This document shows, in pieces, positions 12,295 to 26,301 of a stretch of DNA of 64,000 nt (its first letter is position 1; each line of letters opens with the position of its first letter). The stretch covers positions 163,862,124-163,926,123 of the forward strand of contig NC_135498.1 in NCBI RefSeq assembly GCF_052857255.1, read 5' to 3'. Both the position numbers and the translations under genes were made by a program. Source of the DNA: Amblyomma americanum (taxonomy: Eukaryota; Arthropoda; Arachnida; Ixodida; Ixodidae). The notes beneath the pieces were generated by a model. The model did no database searches and was not told where the DNA came from. It was given only the letters and a program-made list of their open reading frames with translations.

Positions 12295-12500
12295 GGCGCA
12301 ATATAAGCGGTGCGGATATGTGCCACATGCAATGGTCCTGCCGGAAAAACAAGGCCGTATCCTCCATCCCGAAACTATAATCAGTGGGTGGCCACCCTAC
12401 TCACTGAGGATCCCATTTGGCTCGTAAACAGAGACACTGCGGCAGCATGGACCAATCTATTACTGAAAAAGCAATATAACCATGAGGTTGATAGCCTTCA
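12295..12500 (+). pseudogene. Possible LINE C-terminal remnant
   Basis: The stretch encoding HMQWSCRKNKAVSSIP, followed in another frame by NQWVATLLTEDP, resembles the tail that follows reverse transcriptase and RNase H in tick Jockey/I-like LINEs. In those, an H-x-x-W-x-C-x-x-N motif precedes a W-E-x-A-L-x-S-x-x-P stretch. A frameshift separates the two parts. It is a short decayed piece and the assignment is tentative. Confidence 0.4.
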
Positions 12501-12892
12501 TAAACGAAAGAATTGTCAATTGCACACTGATGTACGTATGCGCACACATGATTTGTTAAAGGAACACAGAACCCGTCAAGCTGCATCCACAGCTTTTTGT
12601 CTCTGCTACTAACGTCTGTAACAATGTCGAATAAAATACAATGTAATGAAATGAGCAATGTTTGTCAGAAAACCTTTCAAACAAATCGGACCGTCTTTCT
12701 GTAGAAGCGTAATATCCAAAGTCGCGGTTATTGCGTGCCTATAGAATTGATTCTTTCAAAAATTATCTGGAAAACCTCTTTCATCAACCTAATTTATTGA
12801 AGGAGACCAACGCCACAAGTGGAGAATCACTACCGTGTGGTTGCATTCCCGTCGTTATGGTCTAACGTAGGAATTTGATAACGATGTCTATA

Positions 12893-13515
12893 CACTGTGT
12901 TTCACCCAAGATTTTACATAATATAAAAAAGGCTTTTTGAGTTAGAAGAGAGGTTTTTCTGCATAGCTTTTCTGTGGTGTAGTACATCCGAATACAGCTA
13001 AGACGTGCTAACTAGCAGGCTGGTTAACTAATATTGAATACTTAACTGTTACTGTTAGGCTTCTTAATTGATGGGAGGCGGGAAGCCCACCTTAAGTAGT
13101 ACCCATATTTTTTAGTATTTAGGAAACACGGCTACCGTCGGTGCATTGGCCGAACAAATTTCTACGAGTTAAATGCGCTGGAGAGGTTGCTTTGTCCGCA
13201 AGCTTCTCGACAGCGCATGCATTTTGGCACGATGAAGCCAAAAATAGTTGGGCGACAATAACGAGGGTATTCGCATTTTCGAAATTCTGAAAACTGATAT
13301 GGATATTATTAAGTTTGCGCTCCACGCCTCCCAGTAATTAATGAGCGTAACAATAATAATTACAAGCAAAATAATTCGATATTAGTTAACCAGCCTGCTG
13401 TCTTATCTGTGTTCTGATGTACTACAGCGCTGAAAATGCTGTGCTGAAAAAGCGCTTTTCCAAATCAAAAAGCCTATTTTTAAAATTTGTGTAGGACTTA
13501 ATGAAAACCTGTATA
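12893..13515. mobile_element. Fold-back element with long inverted arms
   Basis: The left arm begins near 12898 (TGTTTCACCCAAGATTTTAC), runs through GGCTTTTTGAGTTA and GCAGGCTGGTTAACTAATAT, and ends near 13120. The right arm is the reverse complement of the same series: ATTAGTTAACCAGCCTGC near 13382, AAAAAGCCTATTTTTAAAAT near 13468, and AAGTC..TAATGAAAAC near 13500. The central part holds the AAGCTTCTCGACAGCGC block. No transposase is encoded, so it would depend on another element. A one-armed relative lies at 3700-4085. Confidence 0.65.
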
Positions 13516-15108
13516 GTGCGGTTGGGGCCACGTGTACAAATAATGACATAATTTGCACACGACAAGAACATCAAATTCGTCTAACGAAATCCCTCTTCCC
13601 CGTTGGTTTTCTAACCACGCCAGGTGTCCCTTTGCCTATATCATCCTGGAAACCCATTATTTTCCAGATGAGCGGGTTAAGATTTGGGCTGCTGTGTTTA
13701 GCTCAGCAAATTGCGCATGATGTCTCATAGCTCACGGAGCCACTGCACAGCCTGACAGCAAGGTCCAGTGAGTGGATATGTCGATCGCAGAGAGTTATGA
13801 TTTTTTTCCGCTCGTGCGAGTAATGCGCTATCTTTGACTCTCATATTCCAAAGCAGGCTGTTCCGTTTCACTTTTTTTTGGGGGGGGGGGGAAGGGGGGA
13901 GTTGTAATGTTAAAATAATAAATGTTGGCAGCTTCACTTCCCATGGTGGCCTGTCTAGAGCCGCAGATATTTAACGCCCTCCAATGCGCGACAGTTCTGA
14001 CCGCCACATTCGTCATCTGATCCGCAGGTGCCGAAAACTGAGGGCCGGCGGTTAGTGCATTTGTGCAGTCGGTGGGTGCCACGCACAGCGAGCTGAGCAA
14101 ATGGTGTTCTGCTTAGAGTGTGTTATCGGCTATGGTCGCCGAAATCAGGCTGCACCCCACGCGCATGATTCAAGTCCATCACCACTGGAGGTATTTTTTT
14201 TCAACAACCAGTTACGGGGGGACCGGAATTCTAACCGCATTCCTGTTGCGCCTGAGGCGGATGCTCTACCTGCATCTCATTGAAGCTATCGACGTATCCA
14301 GAAATAGAAAAAAAAATGCATATATGCGTCAGTTTGTTTTGTCAAGCATAGGACACAAACACACAAAAGACACGAAAAATGTATTACCTTACAATCTTTT
14401 GATGTGTGCATTCTGCGAGAGGCATCGAGGTGCAGCACATCTAGACAAAAAAAATTCCTCTAACATATCTATTGAGGAACTCGAGGAAATTGCCTGCATA
14501 TTTACACGTAGCCCTGGCCCTTACGACTGGCTCAAAACAGGTAAAGCGCAACATACTGTCTTCGGGTATTGTAATATCAAGAGAAGTCCGCTTCACAAAT
14601 GTCACAACGTCAAGCACAAAAATGCTGCAGCACAGCCAACGACGTCAAGAAACACAGTCAGCATGCACTGCATTCTCGTATTACATTGTTTCTCGCCAGA
14701 CATTCGAATACCTATATAAAGCACTGAACATGAAGAACACAGAAACGTCTAAATTGATTTTGTGTCCAGCGGTCAACACTGCAGAACGAAATGTAGCTAG
14801 TCTACCAAAATTCGTTTCCTCATGAGACTCCGTCAAAGAGGAAAAAATGAAGTACAGACGAAAAGATCAATACCCTATTCGCAACTTTAACGCGCACCTT
14901 CAGTGATTTTGCGGACTTTTGAAACCTTGTTTATTTTCCGCTTAGAAGGGACTTCTGAAGATGATCCAATGTTTAAAGATTGTGACTCGGCCTTTTGGAG
15001 GGGTGATCCAACTTCTTCGGAAGTTGGCACAAGCTTTTGCTGGAATTGTCCATTGCTATGCGAGGGTAATGCAGTCGTCTGCTCTGCAGAACCGGGAGAC
15101 CCAGCGCT
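13516..15108. other. No gene recognised; long chance frame and a tRNA-like patch
   Basis: An open frame of 199 codons (14120-14719, plus) has no recognised domain and starts inside a patch at about 14218-14275 that reads, on the minus strand, like a worn tRNA-derived SINE head (GGTAGAGCATCCGCCTCAGG). A T run and a G-rich run lie at 13871-13900. I do not call a gene. Confidence 0.3.
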
Positions 15109-16631
15109 TTAGAAACCCGATTCAGAATTTTGAGGTGGTGAACCAAGCTCTTGTAAAGGTGATGTAGTCATACGCTCCGGGCAAATGACAGACGCTAGGG
15201 AGGTCACCCGAGACGTAACTGCGCTTGGAGCTGCAGACGCGCCAGAGCTTGTCGGCTCCCGCTCAGACTTCCGATGTTCTTTCGAGTGGCTTTGCTTTGC
15301 CGCCTTCCCAAATGCTTGAAGGGGATGAAGACGTTCCTTTAGGGCTTGCTTTCGTTGCTTTTCGTCTGAAGTGCCCGGATCGGTGTCTGTCATCTGGTGG
15401 ACGAATATCTCAGGGAGTCACTGGACCGCCTGCCCGCTGACCAAGCTCAGCACTGTCATGACAATATTCAGGGCTAATATTCGATGGCCTTGAGCGCAGG
15501 TGTCAATCAATGTGGACAAAAGAACTCCCGCATGGCCGATAGAATAGGATATGCAAAACCCAATGCTTCGTATTGCAGTGGGAAACACCTCTGCGGTATA
15601 GACATAGTTGACGCACATAGCGGCAGCAGTGGCACAGTACACCGTAAGTGTAGACACCGACATCCCGGTTCTGAACTTCCATTCGTACGAGACTGTTTGA
15701 AAGACACTGCACACAAACATCACAGCCAACACAGTGGATAATGTAACTCTTACGCCTCGTTTCTGCATGCCGTAGTAGACGGCGATGAGGAACAGGGTTT
15801 TGAACAGGTGAGCAGGCACTACCCAGTGGCTTTATAAAGTCATGCGGCCCATGCGTGAGTCATAGTAGGCGAATGCCACCCCGAACCAGGACAGAAATAC
15901 TGACACGGCGCGCCGCCGAAAGGAGGCGGCTAGGAAGATGCGCGCCGAGCCACCTGTGCCCGCTTCGGAGGCTGTCTCTCGCTGGAGGCTGTCTCTCGCT
16001 GTCTCTCGCTGAGCGCTCTGAAGGTGGCTCTGGCCTTGGCCATGTCCCTGTGGTTGGACTTCGCTGCCTGCAGCGTAGTGCTCTCAGCCGGGCGAATTTT
16101 CCACGTGGATAGCAACCGGACGCGGGACTCTTCGAGGGAATAGCACCAGGCCAGCACAGCTGCCGTGGCCACGACGAGGAGCGCGTGCGACAGCGTCCGG
16201 CCAGTACGGAGCGGCCGCAGGAAGGTATACAGAGCAGGCGTTAACGTGGTGGCCACACTATTGGCCAGGAGGATGTACAGGGCACGGTGCTCATGTCCGG
16301 TCACTTCGTAGAGGACGATAAAGTTCAACACGTTGGTCACGCTGGCGGCGGCGGAAACGACGAACCGGGCCGTGAGGAAGACACCGAACGACGGCGTCGA
16401 ACCGGCCGCAATGCTGGCGAACAGCATGATGGTGGCGCTCAGCAGTACGACCGGCCTGCGGCCGACGTGGTCAGCCATTATGCCGGCCACCGGCACCAGG
16501 CATAGCGTGCCCAGCGTGTACACGAAGGTGGACATGGAATACAGCCAACTGCGTTCGCAAACGAGGTTCCACATGCTGACGATGCACTCACCAACGATCG
16601 TCGTGTCGTAGTCCCATCGGGCGCAGGGACC
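15109..16631 (-). pseudogene. SLC22-type organic cation/anion transporter, second exon, disrupted
   Basis: This long exon encodes most of a 12-helix MFS transporter of the SLC22 family, which moves small organic ions across the plasma membrane. It opens at an acceptor AG (16633-16632) in phase 0 with GPCARWDYD, the family's end-of-first-loop motif. It continues with GECIVSMWNLVC, the loop 2-3 signature DHVGRRPV, and later helices. Three breaks are visible. A perfect 17-bp tandem duplication (15967-16000) shifts the frame after RALSERQRET; leaving out one copy would rejoin the frames. An in-frame TAA lies at 15832-15834, and an in-frame TGA at 15418-15420. After the TGA the same frame still encodes a typical hydrophilic tail to a final stop at 15109. 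The EESPRWLL motif is also worn (EESRVRLL). I infer a recently inactivated copy. Confidence 0.85.
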
Positions 16632-17203
16632 CTCTTATCGTTTCTCCTCGGCGTCGTCCTTGGACACCAAAAAGGAAATTAAGGTGGTAGCTGAATTAAG
16701 TTACGTCACCATAATAACGTTCAGTGATAACATGTAATAATAATGAAACGTTTATGTAGTTAGCATCAAGGGTAAGCACGGACCGCGAACCTGGCCTGAA
16801 CAAGCAATTTAGAAAGACGAGGTAGTTTTGTCGAAAAAAAAGAATATATTGCTCGCTGCAGAGCAAAGTAGGATGGGAGGAATATTTTGAATTCATATAG
16901 TCTGACGCCTGATCAAAATGGTTTATCTTATGCAGATGAACATAGGAAACAAATTTCATTGAGAAACCTGCAGTTAGCCGAATGAACTACAAATGATGCA
17001 GATTTATCTGAGAGAGTTTCACAGGAAAAAAAAAGATCATAATAAGAGCGGGTGGATTGTTCCTTCATCAGGTGCGCTGCTGCGCTGCCGTATTGGCGCT
17101 TGGCATGACGCACCAAAGTTAGCGCGGCCGCGGTTGATGCAACGGCGTGCAAGAATGCCCAGTGTTCTACTCTTCCCGGAATTCCTAGCATGAAAGGTAT
17201 ACC

Positions 17204-17400
17204 TTGAAAGCCTTCACCTTGGTGAAGGCCTTCAATGTAAATGCATTTAGGGCAAAGGTCGTTAGGTCAAATTACTTTTGGTAGAAGACGTTTAGAGTAA
17301 AGACCTTAAAGGCCTTTTGGTTGAATGTGTTCATGGCAAATGCCTCCCGGGAAAAGGTAATTAGGTCAAATGCCTTTAGAACGTAACGACCTAAGCGTCC
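17204..17400. repeat. Degenerate tandem-like repeat rich in AAAGGCC and TTAGGTCAAAT
   Basis: Related phrases recur: GGCAAAGGTCGTTAGGTC near 17250, AAAGACCTTAAAGGCC near 17300, and AAAAGGTAATTAGGTC near 17353. At 17204-17234 the sequence folds on itself (CCTTCACC facing GGTGAAGG). No unit length is kept well enough to give a copy number. Confidence 0.45.
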
Positions 17401-18042
17401 AGTGCAACTAGCGCTATTGCAAAATATTGCAGACTTAGGCATGCTAAGCCAGCTGCATTTTTTTTTGTTTTTGAATAGGCTCCATTTACCACATCGGGAA
17501 CAACAGCCAACAATGATTTTTAGGCTTCATTCCGAAAATTCGCAACAGTTTTCGTTTAAATCTTTTGTTCATTTGATAGGGCACCAGGTGCATTCTCACG
17601 TGTATTATTAAAAATTAAAAACCGAAGAAAGTGGCAGAGAGTATTAGCTTTCTTTGCCATGGTTATTTTGGCACCAAAATGATTTGCTTTCTGCTTTTAT
17701 GAATTTTAGACGTCCGGATTTGGTGACCCTCCTCCTATGTGGGCGTGCAGGACTAGCAACGGGGTTAAATTGACACAGCGCCAATCACGGCATAGCTGCG
17801 ACATTGGCTAGCACCGATTACCCAAGATGTTTACAAGACTGCTCATTGTAACCTTGATCGCTATCCTAGGCGCATAAACCTTTTGATTCGGGACACCCGG
17901 GGTAAAATATTGGCACGATTTTTAGTGCCCAAGTACAAATAGTGGTCCTTCCCTACATTTAGCGGTTGTGTCCTATGCTTTTGCTTCGGTTATACATTGT
18001 GGCAGGCTGCCCACCTGCTCACCGCTGGTGGGAAACCTGGCC

Positions 18043-20280
<2,238 letters not shown>

Positions 20281-23200
20281 CAGACGTGGGCAAACTCTTG
20301 AGGTTTCGACCTCATGAGGTCAACCTCAACCTCAAAATGACCTCAACTGCACATCGTGAGGTGAGATTGAGGTGAGGTCAGCGACGGATCGAAATTTTGT
20401 GAGTGAGGTCAGCAAATCAAACCTCAACCTAACTCGTGAGTTTGAGGTTGAGTGAGGTCGTCATTCAATGAGGTCGAAATTTTGAGGTCGAGAATTTTAG
20501 CAGTTGTTGCCGCTTCCAAAGCGGAGTTGGAGCGCACCACCGCAATGTTCATGCAATGACGCTTAGTGTTAGGTTTTCGATGTATAGACAACCGGATGCC
20601 GCAGTCCGCTTTTAGCTTTTGGTGCTGCGCCGTAATGTCCGTTGAGCCAAAGACTACATGTGGACCCACCCCTCTGGCCTTCCTAGAATGGGTGCTGCTG
20701 TCACGGCACGCCACTCTCCCTCCCCATTTCCCCGCTGGCGTAGTAGCCATAGCTGCCTGCCGGTCGGCTCAAACTCCTGGGAGCACGCGAAGCACATAAC
20801 TCTGGTTGACCCGCGGCAGCTTTTTTTGATGCCGCAAACAAATAAGTTCAGTCCAACAAGCACGCAATAAATTCGTCGCAGCGTGGATTGCCACAAGCAA
20901 GATTGCTTCGTGTTCATGCTCGTTGTCGGCGCTGACGCCACGGCTCTTGCCCGAGTAAAGGGGATTCTGCTGTACATTGCAAGCTGACTTATCATAAACT
21001 GGAGCAGTCGGCACAGGCAAGAGAATGTGATTCAGGCGGTTCCTAACATGACACATGCTGATTTGATTAAAAAAGCACGAAGCCAGAAAAACCTGTATAA
21101 CACCGTCGAAGCTTCTGATCTGTCTTCACCTTTCGAATCTCACACTGGTTATGTATACTCCCGTTCCGTAATGCAAGCAGATCTAAATATAATTTCACTT
21201 CTGTATCCTTCCGAATAGCATTTTTTTGGTCTCGGGTTCCTTGTTCCTTCTCGGAAATGTACTTAATATGCCGAACCACCGCAGCACGGGGTGCACGTAC
21301 CTGCATATGGGTGATACAGAGGTGAAAAAATGCAAAACTATAATGGAAGTATGGTGATGGGGCAGCAGATTCCTTTTATGTTTTTTTAAAATGGAGATGT
21401 GTGAATAGAGATGATTACGTGGTGGCGCTGGGCTGCTGAGTCGCTGTTTCAAACCTTCTAATATGACGTTTAATACGGCACACTGCTGTTAACTTCTGTT
21501 TTAGTGTGCGATTTTTGTTTGTATGTTCGTAATTATTCTGTTTTTTTTCTTGTCTCGTATGGGTTCAGTCAGGTTGGTGGTCTGCCGTCCAGGCGACCGG
21601 CCACTACACGTTATCTTTCCTTTAAATATTTTGCAGAGCCCCATCGTTCACTTTAAGCGGTTTCGCGAAACGTTCACGCGGTGATCGTAGGTAAACAACT
21701 TCGAGGATTCCGGCGTATAATTGATTATTTCAGTTTTGAAGGAAAACAAGCGATTGACTTAAAGCAGCTTGCATGTCCCAAAGACTGGTTGACGCAATGG
21801 TACCCAGAATTCTGTTCAGACGTATGAGTATTTATAAGGTGTATTTGTGTGTGTGTGTGGGGGGGGGGGGGGGGTGCTCGGAAAAAGATTTCGCTGCTGC
21901 GAAATTTGAGCGCAGAGCCGTGGTGATCTTCACAGAGAGAGCGGTTGCCAGCGGTATTGACCCGTGTGATTTTATAGCCGGCACAGTGTTCGAAGACGTA
22001 ATCTAACCTTTCGTGCAAAATGCCACGGGATCAACGAGTCATCGGAGAATTCCCAGGACTCCGAAACCACTGCCATCGCCCCCGGAGGGAAGTGGCGGAA
22101 ACGGGGGAGTGTCTTGACCTCTCAAGAACATCAACATCATAATCTTAAATTATTAGCTGCAGGTATTCCTGTTTTCCACACAATAATTTTCTTTGGTTTC
22201 TGGGTAACGTACCGTATTTTATGAATATTCTTGCAACTTTTAATTTGGTAGCAGTATGTCGGACTTCCCCAGGCTCATAAAGACACACTATTAGCATCAT
22301 CATGATCATCGCCATAACCTCAAGGGTCAACAGCCTCTGTCATTGCATGGTCGTTGCAGTATGTCATACATGAGAACTGGCACGTTTACCTGCTGAACAA
22401 TCCGAATGTGATTAATGTGGACCGGGTGTTGGGCACTCTTTGTAATGCGTCATGTGCTCATGTGTAATAATGTGGGATCTATATGGATCTTGAAAATGGG
22501 TGTGGGAAAGGGACGGGTGTAGGCTTGGTATGAAGTGAAATTACATCGCTGTCACGTGACTAGGTGTGATGTCATATTACATCGTCGTCACGCGACTAGG
22601 TTTGACGTGCCATTACATCGTTGCCACGTGACCAGGTAGGACGTCAAGCTCATATGTTGTTGTCACCAACTATACTAATTAGTCATTACTACCTAATCAC
22701 AGTAATCAGCATGTATTAATTATGTAATGTCATCATATTTGTCGCATGACTCGTCGGCTCGTGACGTCACATGCTATCGTTTTTTGCGAATATTACCTTG
22801 CAAGTGAGCCACCTAATGCTTTCGCATTAATAAAAGAAGCCACTCGCTTCTACACATACATAAATACAACGCGCCTCTGTGTGCTGCAGTCGCAGCGCTC
22901 CCTGGGTGACAAAATTATTATCTACGCTTAGTCCTCTCGCTATGCCGGATAGAGCTAGAAATCTAAATATACTGATATGCGTCTACGTAGTCGTCGTATT
23001 AGAAAGTACACCGACGACCAGTTTCTTTGCATTAGCTAACTATTCTAAAGTCTGAAAAGAGTATCGAGAATGCCTCCTCCCCTCCCAGTTTCTGGTAGGC
23101 GGCGTAGTAGGTGTGTATTTGTCAATTACCGGTTAGTGCGTGAATGAGCGAAAGGCTTCCAATACGAACAAGTATACACGAAGCAGGTTGCAGAATATTG

Positions 23201-23648
23201 ACACTGATAAAGTACTCTCCGACGTACCGGTGGTAACCGCGTATGGGACACCCCTGCCCGCAGGACAAAGACTCTTCGACGGTTCATCCCAGATTATAAG
23301 CTTCTCCTATTGCGTGCATCTCAATAGTGTCTGAACACACCTTATTAAATAATACCATCACCATATTGTCTTTCTTGTCAAACAGGTTCCTCAGAATTCT
23401 TTTTAACTTAAAAACTCAATCGCTTTTTGTCTTTTTTTGTTTTCTGAGGTTGAGCAGACGAACTCAACCTCACAATTTGAGGTTGAGGTGAGGTTGAGTG
23501 CGGTCGGCAGTGGCCTCAGGAAAAGTGAGGTGAGGGCGTCTCAGGAGACCTCAACCTCAACTGATGGGGTTAAGGTTGAGTGAGGTCGGCAAATTATTTT
23601 TGAGGTTGAGGTGAGGTCGAGATTTTTGATGTCAAATGCCCACTTCTG
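20281..23648. mobile_element. Non-autonomous hAT-like transposon with GAGGT-rich subterminal arrays
   Basis: The ends are CAGACGTGGGCA (20281) and TGCCCACTTCTG (ends 23648), inverted copies with one mismatch and the CAG...CTG tips typical of hAT elements. The flanking 8-mers are AGCATCGT (20273-20280) and AGCGTCGT (23649-23656), a 7/8 match that fits the 8-bp target duplication of hAT insertions. Just inside each end lies about 200 bp packed with GAGGTTGAGGT and its complement (20297-20500 and 23445-23630). Such subterminal arrays are typical transposase-binding regions. The 2.9-kb interior encodes no transposase and includes a 36-bp triplet repeat at 22540. It sits in the SLC22 pseudogene intron. 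Confidence 0.8.
22540..22647 (+). repeat. Three tandem copies of a 36-bp unit
   Basis: Each unit begins ATTACATCG and contains TCACG-GACTAGGT or close variants (starts 22540, 22576, 22612). The three copies differ at several positions, so the array is not young. It lies inside the hAT-like element at 20281-23648. Confidence 0.85.
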
Positions 23649-24547
23649 AGCGTCGTACGTGGCGCTCGTGGGCCTACCACTGCAGTAAGTTCGCGAAATT
23701 CGGTGGTTCGAGCGTTGCATACGTGTCGCTTATGCATTCGTACTGCGGCAAAGACCATAGGATTTTGCACGGTACGGCTCTAGAATGCGTAGTTTGTGCA
23801 CCATGGGGTGGTGCTGCAAATACACTGTTGCTGCGCCACCCAACCGCGAACTCACTCCACCTCACCCAGTTTAGCATTTTATTGCAGTTCTTAAAGACAA
23901 TCGGGAGTAAGTCGGCACCTCCCAATAGATAAATAAACAAACAAATAAGCTGCTTTACCATGCGTGATTCTTGTAAGCATACCGGCAATCGATCATGTTT
24001 ACAAGCCATCACGAAGTTGATGCTCCGGATTTTTTGTAGCAGCGAGTGCAAAGTAGCGCTTCCACACTATCTCATTCTTTCTTTTCCCGTCACTTGCACA
24101 TGCAACTACGCAAAACATATGTACAAGTCGACACTTCCGGCACGTCCAAATGTGGCGGCTTCGCTTTCGCTGTCGACGCACACAAAAGTCTCATTGGTTT
24201 CTCCGGTTTCTGTATCCGCTGATGGCTCGAACATGTACTGTACGGTAAGCGTCCAAGCTGTTCGCTTGAGAAATCCATAATTTTCTATAATTACTTGCCA
24301 AGCCATCCGAAGCAACGTGCTTCGATGCAACACAATCGGCTCCAGCCGGAGATCACGGGAATGTCAAGACAGTCCGGCCAATCACGGGCAACAGCGGCGT
24401 TCGCTCGGTGCCCCGATTTAGTGGTGAGCGTGTGCGTGTAAAGAACAGCCTTTGCATTTTATTACCCTCATTTTAAAGAAAATATTCGTCTTCAACAGAG
24501 AGAAAATAATAAAATGGCGCTGAGAACCCAATTTTTTCGAAAGAATT

Positions 24548-24680
24548 TTCAGCTTCCCTTTAACCGCTGCACCACTGCGGTAGGTGTGGTATGGGGACAC
24601 CCAACGATCTATGAATGTACAAGAGAGAATGGTCAATTCCGCATATATAGGTATTAACGCATTATCGCTATCCAAACAGC
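24548..24680 (-). mobile_element. tRNA-like SINE fragment, related to 51984-52100
   Basis: The phrase TAACCGCTGCACCACTGCG reads on the minus strand like a tRNA box-A region. The following GTGTGGTATG, CGATCTATGAA and TCCGCA...TATCGC blocks recur in the same order at 51984-52100. No coding role is seen. Confidence 0.5.
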
Positions 24681-25023
24681 TTCCATCCTTGAAGATGGGC
24701 TCCGAAGGGCAGAAGGAATTGTAAAACAGAATTGGTAGCACGCTTCTATTTTGTATTTGGCCTAACTACTGAAATCGACCGTCATTGTTTTTTAAAATAT
24801 ATAGCGGGAGTTCATGCAACAGTGTTGCCGTTTGCAAGTTAAAGCTGTGCTTAAGTTACTCAAATCTCTCAAATTCTCAAATTACATAAATTCTCTCAAT
24901 CTAAAAATATTTGTGACTATAAGGAAGAACCCCAGGTTAGATAAAGGTGGCACCACGACGGTGAATGTTAGAATTGAGTGAGGCGAAACAGATGGAAGAA
25001 GCTATGCAAAATATGAAGCTCAC

Positions 25024-25374
25024 CTGGACTGGCGGGTCGTACATGGTGCACTTGCTGAAGCTTCCGTCGTTCAGGACTGGAATACCCACGTTCTTCCAGT
25101 GCTGGACGGGAAAGTCGCGCCAATCCGGAGGCGGCTGGCACCAGTGGTCCACGGGACCACCGATGAGTAAATAGGCGAACGCGTGCATCAGGAGAACGGT
25201 CAGGCTGAGCGTTGTGCACAGCAACACAGACTCTTGGAACTGTCCGTGGCCCAAGATGACGTAGACGTTCTCCTGAATAACGGCTCGCGAATCGGCGCCC
25301 ACGAAGCCCTCCAGGAGGCTAGGAGATCTTGACTTGGGACCCGCGTCCCCGGCGACTTCCGCATTTGACTGCAT
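25024..25374 (-). pseudogene. SLC22-type transporter, first exon (intact frame of a disrupted gene)
   Basis: The ATG at 25374 opens 117 codons that end at a good donor (CAG then GTGAGC) in phase 0. Residues 1-32 are a hydrophilic cytoplasmic N-terminus. Residues about 34-48 contain the GHGQFQESVLL motif of SLC22 proteins (family pattern G-x-f-G-x-f-Q). Helix 1 follows at about 49-72. The large extracellular loop starts with DHWCQPP and ends with CTMYDPPVQ, both family marks, and continues directly into GPCARWDYD of the second exon. The exon has no defect of its own; I class it as pseudogene only because the second exon carries a frameshift and two stops. If those are sequencing errors the gene would be functional. 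Confidence 0.82.
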
Positions 25375-26301
25375 GGCTTATTAGGGACAGGCAATTGCCG
25401 TTGAAAAAACAAAACTCGTGCCAGTGCTTGGTGTCACGTCCAGAAGCTGCGCAACTTGGCTTGTGTCAAATGGAGACGCTTCCACAAGCGTGGGTTCAAT
25501 GCCCGGAGAGAGCATCCATCCAGGGAACCTCACAGCGGCTGATGACTTGGAATATTGACTACGTCGGTAGGAGGGCACTTACCTCTTTGGTTGAGAGGCG
25601 TCTCAGCTGAAGCCAGGTCGCCAGGAAGCTTATCACGCCGACCTCGTCAGCTTCTTTCATGCTCGCACTGTTACGCGCGCGGTACACGCATCCGATGACT
25701 AGAAAACCTTTCTTCTTTGTTGCTATCTGTGAAAACTGTACCTTAATGGCAGCTCATTCGATAGGCGTGGTATCTTAAAATTCTTTAGACACACAAGTTA
25801 AGTTCAAGTGCGAACGTACTTTTAATAGAATTGTAGGCATTTTAGACCGGAGTACAACATTTAGGAATGAAGGAAGTTGTGACTGGTATTCTGGGATAAA
25901 TTAATGTGAGCCTTTCCTTGTCGCTTAAGAACCAAGATTGACTTCTTTTATTCTTAGAGGTCTGTGGACCCTTTTATTCACTTGTTTTGCAATTTTAGAG
26001 CGCATATTTAGTTGCACCTTTAACTCCCCACATTCCTGTCCTTTGCACTTTTGTTCATGTTTTTGCCCGTAAAATATGTGGTGAAGGTCTCGCTGTCACC
26101 ACTTCGCGCACTTTTGCGTGCGCTCCCAGACACCCTTAGAGCGTGTGCGGGTAGTGGTCTCGGTCACAAAGGAGATGCCCTCGACTCAGCATGGCAAGCT
26201 CAGCCTGAGACCAGCTACCAAGTGACAAGGGGGTTGGTCGTTTGGTGCCCAGCTTTCGCCGGTCGCAAGCCAGAGAATGGGTCGGAGCCAAAGGTTCACA
26301 A
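25375..26301. other. 5' flank of the SLC22-type locus and outer flank of a Gypsy LTR
   Basis: No coding region is recognised. On the minus strand the sequence just outside the LTR reads TTGGCTCCGACCCATTC near 26290, which could be a primer-binding site, but no gag frame follows. Confidence 0.3.

Noticed and set aside
14120..14719. 199-codon open frame, one of the longest outside repeats
   Set aside because: Its start lies within a tRNA-like SINE patch, composition is not protein-like, and no domain or splice context was seen.
20281..23648. GAGGTTGAGGT arrays as a CRISPR-like or satellite array
   Set aside because: Units are irregular, occur in both orientations and sit only at the two ends of one bounded element. 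There are no spacers, and the DNA is eukaryotic.
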